Assembly: GCA_001600095.1 (NCBI GenBank) | Contig: BCIX01000001.1 | Location: 5,481,198 to 5,545,197 of the forward strand | Source: Bullera alba | Lineage: Eukaryota; Basidiomycota; Tremellomycetes; Tremellales; Bulleraceae | Length of the DNA: 64,000 nt | Reading direction: 5' to 3' | Part shown: positions 56,126 to 64,000 of the stretch, one piece after another | Numbering within the stretch: position 1 is the stretch's first letter | How the letters are laid out: the number at the start of each line of letters is the position of its first letter | Translations under genes and position numbers: made by a program | The notes under the pieces: model-generated | What the model was told of the DNA's origin: nothing | Databases searched by the model: none | Seen by the model: the letters and a program-made list of their open reading frames with translations, nothing else

Positions 56126-57832
56126 ATGGATGTCGACCAAGAGATAGACGAGCTGCTCTCGGATGAGGAGCTGCTCCGCGAAAGAGCTGAATGTAAATGG
56201 GAAGGGTGTACCAGAACCGAACCATTCGAGAACGTTGCAGAGCTGGTCAAACACCTCCATGCAGGTGAGTAGCGGCGGTGCAAGATATAGCATCCGCAGG
56301 ACGTAGTCTCGCTTTAGGAGACGAGCCCAGGCTGACTCGAGATGGATGACTTGTAGAACACATCTATGTGGGCCAGGAGTACTATCGCTGTCTCTGGGAG
56401 GATTGCATGAGAAAGGGGCAGAAACAGGCGACTCGACATTCACTCATGACCCATTGTCGCGCTCATACCGGGGAGAGGCCGTACAAATGCAGTCAACCGG
56501 GTATGTCTGGAAGAGTCAAATGAGCTCGAGGGAAATGATGACGCTAACGAACGATTCGCAGGATGTGGCGGCACTTTCACTCGTTCCGACGCGCTCACGA
56601 AACACCTCCGGAGTCTGCATCAGATCCAAATCGATCCACCGGGGAAGAGGAAGCCCAAGGATTCACCGCTTACATCGGCAATACCGCTCGCAATTACTCC
56701 AAGACAATCGATACCACCGCTCAAGGGCGACGACCGGGTCGATGCCCCTCCACTTGCGTCATACCCGACTCCCCTTGCGAACGCTTCGCAAAGCCCAGCA
56801 AGCGTACCTCCCGTTCAAACGGCCGGATCAGTATCGTCGTCGTCACACCTGCAGCAATCGCCTTCGCGTCAAATACCCGAGCCCCTACCATCAAATTCCC
56901 CGCGCCAATCGTACCCTTCGCATTCGCAGGAGCTCCCTTCTGAGCCTGAGCCGGAGATTCAGCCTGAGGTTCAGCCTGAGGTTCAGCCTGAGCCAGCGCC
57001 TGAGCCTGAGCCTGCGCCTGAGCTTGAGCCTGAGCTTGAGCCGGAACCTCTACCGGAGCACCACCGTCAGTCGTACCCTCCGCCTTCACAGGAGCTGCCT
57101 CCTGAACCGGAACCCGAACTGGAACCCGAACTGGAGCCCGTATACTCACCGGGACCTGCATACCTACCTGAACCTGCATACGCACCTGAATCTGTATACC
57201 CATCTGAACCCGCCTACCCTCCGGAACCTGTATACCCTCTTGAACCTAGATACCCATCTGAACCTGTAAACCCACCTGAACCTGAATATCCACCTCCCGA
57301 CAACGGAGAGACCGACTTGTTCGAGATCGACAACAGGAGAAGGGAATTAGAGCTCAGGCATACTGTCAGCGAGGGAAGTCTGCAAAATGTCGACTGGGAA
57401 CGAATACTGGATACAGGACTATTTCAGGATGTGGATCTTGCAGAGGCTCTAACGAGGCTGAGGACCAATCCCGATTATTGGACAATGGATGATGACGACT
57501 TGCTGGCCCTGTCGCATATACGGGAAAAGTTTGGGAGAGGGCGGAAACCCAGCGATGATCGACAACTGGGATTCGAGGACGACGAGGAGGATGCGTTCGA
57601 CGATGGCGTGACGAGGTTATACCCACCAACGCCGGAAGCAACTGGAGTGCTAGTCAATCCCGATGAGCCGGATGTCGAAGTGAGGATCTTGACCAGACCC
57701 CGCTGGCAGGTCAAGTATATTATGGCCAAGGCAAAGTTGATGTTGGTCGAGGAGGAAAATAGGATGAGGCGAGGGCAGCTGCTGGAGCTGCTGGAGATGG
57801 AGGCCGCGCTCAAAAATCAAGTAGCGCTGTAA
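56126..57832 (+). CDS. C2H2 zinc-finger protein, Iec1 (INO80 subunit)-like
   Basis: A nuclear protein with tandem C2H2 fingers: [22 protein letters not shown]3-[21 protein letters not shown] followed by [16 protein letters not shown]; and [20 protein letters not shown]. The W-x2-C style and RSDALTKH helix resemble Iec1 of the fission-yeast INO80 complex. The C-terminal [20 protein letters not shown] helix also fits. In between is a low-complexity Pro/Glu region of PEPE and EP-x-YP repeats (about 56930-57300). The start ATG at 56126 ([20 protein letters not shown]) has introns near 56267-56357 and 56502-56560. An upstream in-frame ATG at 55955 gives a less conserved-looking leader. DNA target and INO80 membership are inferred. 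Confidence 0.7.
56930..57300 (+). repeat. Pro/Glu minisatellite in the zinc-finger gene
   Basis: Two adjacent in-frame repeat blocks. The first has 6- to 12-nt units encoding PE, PEVQ and PAPE. The second (about 57140-57300) has an 18-nt unit encoding variants of EPAYPP ([36 protein letters not shown] and so on), about nine copies. The reading frame is kept throughout. Confidence 0.8.
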
Positions 57833-57999
57833 GACAGGTTCAAACCGGCGTCTGGAGCGTCTGCGTATATAAGCTCAGATAAATACTGTTGTACGAGTAC
57901 GTATAAGTCTCGTGTGACATTTCGTCGTCTGCCCTGCGGGACGAGGCCATACAATGCATGTTCACAACATCCCGAATACTTTGCCTTTTTGCGTCTCGA

Positions 58000-60324
58000 T
58001 CAGTGGAACTGGGGCATGGTAACAGTGGCCTGAACGCCGATAGTTAGCGACACCCCACACAGAGAAAACTCGACAAAGCATCTCACCTTGTCTCCAATCG
58101 CGTCCTGCTGTGGCCATAGCGCAGTCGTAGTCTGTACACATCGATTTCAACTCGGCGACAGGAAGTACGTAGCTAATTATCACTCACCTTTCTCGTAGTG
58201 TAGAAGTCAAGCCCGGTCTTTCCGTAGAAGGGAATATCACCCAAAAACGAGCCTTTGTTTCCGGACCAGTTGAACATTGGCAATGGCACCGGCACGGCGA
58301 CGTTGATTCCAATCTGTCCTGGCTCAGCCTGCGTCTCGAAGATTCTAGCGGTCGAGCCGTTGTTGGTCTAAGATACTTCCGTTAGTATATCACAGCCAGG
58401 AGGCGTCAGAATGCGTCTCACGAAGATAGCAGCTCCATTTCCACTGGAGGAGAGTTAGCAAGGTCTAGATACAGCCGCTGATCTCGTTACTCACTATTTG
58501 CTCGCGTTGATAATTTTGATGGCTTCATCGAGCGAGTCAACGCACAGGACGCTGAGAACAGGGCCAAAGATCTCATTCCTGACAGTCCGGAGTCAGTCCC
58601 GCCTTCATCATCCCATACTGATCAAACTGACTTGTATGCCGACATGTCCGTGCTGACTTCCACAATGGTCGGTCCAACAAAGTTGCCCTTGGGGTACTCG
58701 GTCACTTTGACTCCTCTACCATCTAGGTGAATCTTGCCTCCTTCCTTGTCGACAGAGCCGATGAATCCCTCAATCCGCTCCAAAGCCTGTGGTGAGATGA
58801 CAGGTCCGCTGCGGAAATGTCAATTGGATCCGCAGGTGCTATCATTGGCCAAGATGACTTACAGGTCGGTGTCCTTCTCGAATCCGCCACTGACTTTCAG
58901 CGCCTTGGCCCGCTCGATCAACTCTGGAATGAGCTCCTTGGCCGCACCGACGAAGATAGCTAACCGGCATCAATCGCAATTACTCCTTCTGGATGTCTCG
59001 CACTCACCGACCGATAGAGCCATGCATCTTTGGCCAGCTGCACCGAAAGCAGCACCAGCGACCGCATTCAGCGTGAGGTTTCGGTTGGCTGCGAGTCAAG
59101 CGTCAGCCATCTCATTCCAGTCTGGTGATGAGTACACTCGCCATCCGGCATGACCACACAGTGGTTCTTCGCTCCGAGATTGGCCTGCACTCGCTTGCCG
59201 TTCATCGTTCCCCGCTCGTAAATGTGTTTACCGGCATTGTCGCCGCCAACGAAGGAGATGGCCTTGATGTCGGGATGGTCGCAAATTCTGTTGACAGTGT
59301 CTACCGAGCCATGGACCCTGGAGATGGAGATGAGCATAGCCCAAGTCATGGCCACCTGAGAAAACTCACACGTTGATGACTCCAGGAGGCATACCTGCCT
59401 TTGCGCACAGCTCGGCGATGATCATAGTCGCTCCGGGGTCTCTTTCCGATGGCTTGACGACGAGAGTGTTTCCGGTAACAGTAGCAAGAGCAGCAGACCA
59501 CAAGACGATCCTGATGACTGTCAGCATCATGCAAGGAACACAATACCCTCTACGGGGTGAAGCTGGTATCTGCTCACATGGCGGGGAAGTTGAATGGGGT
59601 GATGGCGGCAGTCACTCCCAAGGGGACTCGTCGGGAGTATGTGTCCATGTCACTGGCGACTTCCAACTTATCTCCCATGAGTGTGGATGTGATAGCAGTC
59701 GCGCTCTCGACCACCTGCAGACCTCGCTGAACATCGCCCAGAGCGTCTGCGAATGTTTTACCCTGTTCGAGTACGATGGATTTGGCAATCTCTGGCGAAT
59801 GTTCTCTGATCAGGTGCTGCAATCTGAGTACGAAATCAGCATCCTCTGCCTGTGTTCAGTGCTTAGACCATGGCTTGCTCACTCGAAGATGATCCTCTGT
59901 CTGCGGATGATACTCGTCTTTGACCACGTCTTGAACGCTTCCGAGGCCGCACTGACGGCTGCGTTGAACTCGGCCTCTGTCGTCTCGGGCACAGTGTTCA
60001 CCACCACCTGAGTGGACTAGCACAAAGTCAGTCAAAGTCTGTTTCCATCATAGCCCGGCTGCGACAAGACCTGTTGCTCACCGGGTCCGTGACGTCCAAC
60101 CACTTTGTCGCTTTGCTATCGACGAACTCGCCCGCAATGTAGTTCTTGGTCTTGCCTCCATTGGCAGTCGTCCCCTGCCATTTCTTGCTGACTTCATCAA
60201 TGGCCTCTTGCCTGCTGGTCGACACGTGTCTGATAGCAGCGGATGGCATGGCGATACGAGGAGCGTTTGGCTTTGTGATGGTGGAGAGGAGTTGTCTCGA
60301 GGAAGAGCGGGCAAACCTCAACAT
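58000..60324 (-). CDS. Methylmalonate-semialdehyde dehydrogenase (acylating)
   Basis: A CoA-acylating aldehyde dehydrogenase of valine and pyrimidine catabolism (mitochondrial matrix). The basic, Ser-rich N-terminus [20 protein letters not shown] is a transit peptide. Then come [60 protein letters not shown] and [17 protein letters not shown]. The catalytic cysteine is in [12 protein letters not shown], and the C-terminus has [37 protein letters not shown] and ends TVTMPQFH. About ten introns interrupt it, including 60075-60020, 59880-59820, 59580-59510, 59365-59315, 59140-59093, 59000-58960, 58860-58815, 58630-58580 and 58195-58090. The protein is about 540 aa, as expected. Confidence 0.94.
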
Positions 60325-60940
60325 GTCAATTGTCAAGGGGTGCGAGGTTGAGGGAATGGTCAAGCGGCGGTAGCGGATTCGAAGCAGACCTAGGTGTGGA
60401 CGTTTGAACGATCTGAAGTCCTTCACAGTTGACCAGTCACAGCAAGACTAGCTGACTAGATCGCACAGTCACGAGTTGATAGTCTCCGGACCTAGGACAT
60501 GCAGCAGCAACCATCCCCGGGCGAGCCGGGGAATGTGGGCCAAAGCACAGGGCCCCGGCCCAATAGATTGCCGATCCAATCTCCGCCAAGTCGGAGCAAT
60601 AGCCGAGCTCGCAGCCTTCCCGTCGCGTAAAATCGAGACATCCTGCGTTGCAGAGGTCTACAAATCGACAAACTGTACGAGTATATGGTCGGTCTGGCGG
60701 CGCGCCAGTGTTTGCTCTTCTGGGAAAAAGCATGCGTTGGTCTCAGAGGACGTTGGGTCCTTGAGTTAATTGTCCACTTGGCTAGTATACAAATACAACA
60801 GGATCGAGCATGGTTGGGTTGAGCGGTGTTGATGAGATTGCTAGACAGGCCTCAGTTTGCTGATTCCAAGATGCGGTAAATACCCACCATGTGTTGTTTG
60901 GAGTATCTCGCAGAGTCGACCGAAACGAGAACGGTACCCC
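60325..60940. other. Intergenic, MMSDH promoter and BRE1 3' end
   Basis: About 620 bp between two minus-strand genes. Short open stretches on both strands show no conserved coding character. No element was recognised. Confidence 0.45.
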
Positions 60941-63900
60941 TTATTGCCAGTATAACGTTGAGACGTCCTCTTTGGCAAAAGCGAGACCACAGGCGGGGCA
61001 TTTCCGCTGCCTGGAAACAATCCTATCCGACAGGCATTGCTTGCAGAAGGCTACAAGTTCCAGTCAGCACACTGCAGCAACGGGCGTGAACCCTTTCCTG
61101 GTACTCACTGTGGAAACACTTTGTGATGACCTGTTGCTTCATATTGTGTCCACAACACGAGCATCGCAGGAGTTTCTATCGGACAAGTCGTCAGCCTAGG
61201 CACATTGAAGCCGAGTTCGAAACTCACAAATAGCTTGTTCCTCTCTTCCTTCAACTGCAGCTCATTCTCCGAGACATTATGCGATCCAGCGGCCGTGATG
61301 ACATCCTGCCTCTCCTTGAGCTGTTTGATCTTTTGAGCTGCCGTCTCCGCTTCCTCCTGGTATTTCTCCTTGGCAGCTTTCTCCGCCGCGTGCTCGGAGA
61401 CCCGCAGTTTGACGACCTGTTGGGCCTAATTGGGATGTGAGCGATAGTTTTGTGACACCAGAAACCGATGACTTACCTCAGTCAACGAGCTTTGCGCCTG
61501 TTGTAGTTTCAGGTCGAGCTGTGTCTTCTCTGATGATATCAAAGCCAATTGTTGTTGGAGCTCCAATGACGAGGCCTTCAGCGCAGTCAAACCCTTCTCG
61601 TGTGCAGCCTATGGGAGACCCAAATCAGCTGAAGCCCTCAACAGGTTCTTTCAGCAACTTACGATTTGCGCATTGAGACCCTTTTCAACCTCCTGGGCTC
61701 GTTCCAACAACCGCAATTGCTTCTCGACGCTTCGCTGGGCCGTCCTGCACTCGCCCTCGATCGCTTCTTTGGTCCGCATCGCCTGGAAGTACTTGTTGTC
61801 CGCTTTCGCCTTCTCTGTAGCCAGGCGAGACATCCGAAGCTCTCCGTCTTTCAGCTCGAAAGCCTTTGAACTGAGATTTTCTTGTGCGCCCTCCCACAGT
61901 TTCGACAGATTCTCCACTTCAGTATACAGCGCGTTGGTGGCCTGAAACGCAAGACAATCAGCTTTTTCGGCACATGAGTTCATTAAAGCTGTGAAGACTC
62001 ACCTCGTCGGCCTGTGAGAGCTGGAGTTGGAGCCTATCTCGATTCTGCTCGATCTCCTTCACACGCTCCGCCAGGCTCTTCACTTCGGTCGAGACATCCG
62101 GATTGGGTCCCAAGACCTTCTCGTATTTCGCCAGAGATGCCCGTGTGACTTCCAGCTCGGCCCGAACTTCGGCGAGCTCTTTGTGCTCTCCAGCCGGTAA
62201 CTCGTCCAATTGCTTTTGCAGGGCATTTGCCCGGACCTCGCCATCGCTAGAAATCATGAGCGAGATGTCGATGAAGTGCTGACAACCGTACTCACCTGAC
62301 TAGACGTTCCAGCTCCTTGACGTAGTCTCCGTCGATACCAGCTTCTCCGTTCAAGAAAGCGAGATATCCCGCAGAACCAGACTCCGCGCCCAGACGCCCT
62401 TTCAACCTCTTCACCTCGGAGGTCAAATAGACGATCCGCTCTTGTCTCGAGTTGGCTAGGACCTCCATTTGTTCACCATAAGTGATCTTTTCGCTCTCCC
62501 GCGCCCGTCTCTCCGTAAGCTCTGCCGTCAACTCGTCCCTCTGTCCTCTCAAACGGCTTAGATCGGTATCCTTTCGTATGGCCTGTTGACGGAGAGCGTC
62601 CACTTCGCCTCTTGCCAATCCTTGGGTGTGTTGCTGGAATTCGAAGTTTTTCGTCCGCATCTCGTCCAACTTCTGTTCGCTGCTTTCAAACCTCGCCTGC
62701 ATGTCGTTGGCTCGGTTCGTCTGCATGGACAGCTGCTGCAGATAGATTTGGAACCAAGGTGAGTTGCGCAGTGCTTCTTCAGTCGGACTTGAGGCCTAAT
62801 CAAAACGTCAGTCTCGCCCTGGCCAGCTCGATCTCGCCCTGCCATCCTACTGACCTGTATTTTCAACTTGTCGTGCTCCAGTTTCAACTTCGTATGCTCT
62901 GTCCGCAAAGCTTCCAATTGGCTCAGCCTTGTCGCCGCTTTCTGCTCCAGCTCAGATGTGTCCTCGAGCATACCAGTGGACGACGGATCGAAGGGTTTGA
63001 CATCATCTTCCATTTTACCGTTCGGTGTCGCGTGACCAGATCCACCGTTGGTATATTTCCCTCCAGGCGTCGCATTGCCGCCATCCTGCTCGGACGTCCA
63101 TCTAGACCGCTCAGCTTTATCGCGCTCCATCCGTTGGCGATCTAAAGACTTTTGAGCTTTTTGCAGATCCCGCTGCAATTGGTCTCGCGAGCTACTAAGT
63201 GAGGAGACCTCGGCTTGCAGAGTCTGGTTTCTCGACCGCAGTGTGCTCGACTACACGGGCATAGTCAGTTCTTGAGCTGGGACAGTCGGCCCGATGGACA
63301 AACTCACCTCTGCTTGCAGCTTATCGCAGCGAGAGTGTAAAGCGTCACTAGATATTGGTTTTGCTCCATTTTTGGCGAGATCAGCGAAATTGCTCAGAAG
63401 CTGGGTGGTCAACGGCAGCCGAGTCTCGAGCGCCTTGTTCAGCTCTGGTGTCGATAGACTTGGGTCCAGTACAGCTAGAAAAGAGAGAATTGGAAATCAG
63501 GACATGCGGTATGTCAGGCTTGCTCGACAGACTCACGCTCCGTTAGCTCGGCGAACGATGGCTCGACGCCTTGATTTCCAGTAAGGTTTTGGACAACGCT
63601 GACCAGCTGAAGATGAGACTTAAGCAAGACTTCGACCCACTATGCGAAGTCCGACTTACCTGTGTCCAACAGACTTCTACCGCCTGCATACTAGCGGCTA
63701 GAACCCGTTTCTGGGCCTCAAGCTCATTGGCTCGCTGGGATTCTTCCCGATGTAGGCGCCGGTACTCGAGCATTTGCCTATAGATAGCTTCTTTTCGCTT
63801 GACCTACATGAAAATTTGTAAGAATGAGAATTTGTTACAACCATCTGTTGAACCGGCACCCACCTCTAGCTCTTTCATCCAGTCTTCTTGGTCATCATCG

Positions 63901-64000
63901 TCTTGACCTTGTGACTGGGAGGAGACACTGGTGAAGCTACCCAGAGCTCTCTTTTTGGAAGGTGACATTCCATCTTCCGCGCCAGTACCTCCCGAGGCCT
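60941..64000 (-). CDS. BRE1: E3 ubiquitin ligase Bre1 (histone H2B), 5' end may lie outside window
   Basis: A RING ligase that monoubiquitinates histone H2B during transcription, with Rad6. The protein is almost entirely coiled coil: RMERDKAERSRW, EQKAATRLSQLEALRTEHTK, ERVKEIEQNRDRLQLQLSQA and AEVRAELEVTRASLAKYEKV. The C-terminal RING reads LLRCSCCGHNMKQQVITKCF, FCKQCLSDRIVSRQRKCPAC and GLAFAKEDVSTLYWQ, with the usual Cys/His order. The N-terminal part MSPSKKRALGSFTSVSSQSQ (ATG near 63970) and QEDWMKELEVKRKEAIYRQM are typical. The frame is open up to the window edge, so the true start may be further right. Introns lie near 61110-61060, 61230-61180, 61480-61425, 61665-61610, 62000-61945, 62296-62247, 62860-62800, 63306-63255, 63535-63480, 63660-63610 and 63865-63805. 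Confidence 0.94.

Noticed and set aside
55830..56225. Minus-strand ORF of 131 codons across the APC4/zinc-finger promoter
   Set aside because: It overlaps the start of the zinc-finger gene on the other strand, shows no domain and has a shadow-like composition.
56346..57269. 307-codon ORF rich in RLSLSL in the plus strand
   Set aside because: It is an out-of-frame reading of the Pro/Glu minisatellite of the zinc-finger gene; the true frame has the fingers and a conserved C-terminus.

Overview
The window is nuclear DNA of a basidiomycete yeast, most likely a tremellomycete (Cryptococcus/Kwoniella/Tremella side). This rests on very dense gene packing on both strands, many short introns of about 45-80 nt with GTRAGT donors and CTRAY branch points, moderate GC, and the gene set. 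All coding regions below were read by joining exons across such introns. Where I checked splice phases by hand I say so; other exon boundaries are approximate. I found no tRNA, rRNA, CRISPR array or transposon.

Left part (1-20.9 kb): the 5' part of a FAD-dependent amine/amino-acid oxidase-type gene, a ten-exon Zn2Cys6 transcription factor, and an 11.5-kb gene for the giant HECT ubiquitin ligase Tom1/HUWE1, all on the minus strand. An armadillo SmgGDS-like gene and a nicotinamide riboside kinase follow on the plus strand. The kinase meets an RCC1-like gene tail to tail, with only 4 bp between the two stop codons.

Middle (21-34 kb): 21.2-23.5 kb is the only decayed-looking part. It holds a broken coiled-coil gene next to a small ORF chain that needs a frame correction. 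After it come aspartokinase (HOM3) behind a perfect TGACTCA site, an Nopp140/Srp40 nucleolar protein, a Gpt2/Sct1-type glycerol-3-phosphate acyltransferase and a Snm1/Rpr2-type RNase MRP/P subunit. A 1.9-kb gene-free stretch then carries GATA elements, three of them exactly 10 bp apart, upstream of an alpha-arrestin.

Right part (34-64 kb): alpha-arrestin, a secreted GH18 chitinase with a tandem-repeat linker, RNase H2 subunit A with a 9-nt microexon, Noc3, Sft2, an RS-rich nuclear protein, a THOC5-like protein, an intracellular LysM protein, a small unknown gene, APC4, an Iec1-like C2H2 protein, methylmalonate-semialdehyde dehydrogenase, and most of Bre1, which runs off the right edge.

The genes are mostly core housekeeping (ubiquitin ligases, ribosome biogenesis, RNA processing, lipid and amino-acid metabolism) with no obvious shared pathway. 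I did not find a convincing undescribed multi-gene system. The best leads are fine structure: the microexon inside the RNase H2 active site, stop-free introns of length 3n in chitinase and LysM genes, phased GATA sites, G1/S-type promoter elements, and the degenerate locus at 21-23 kb.
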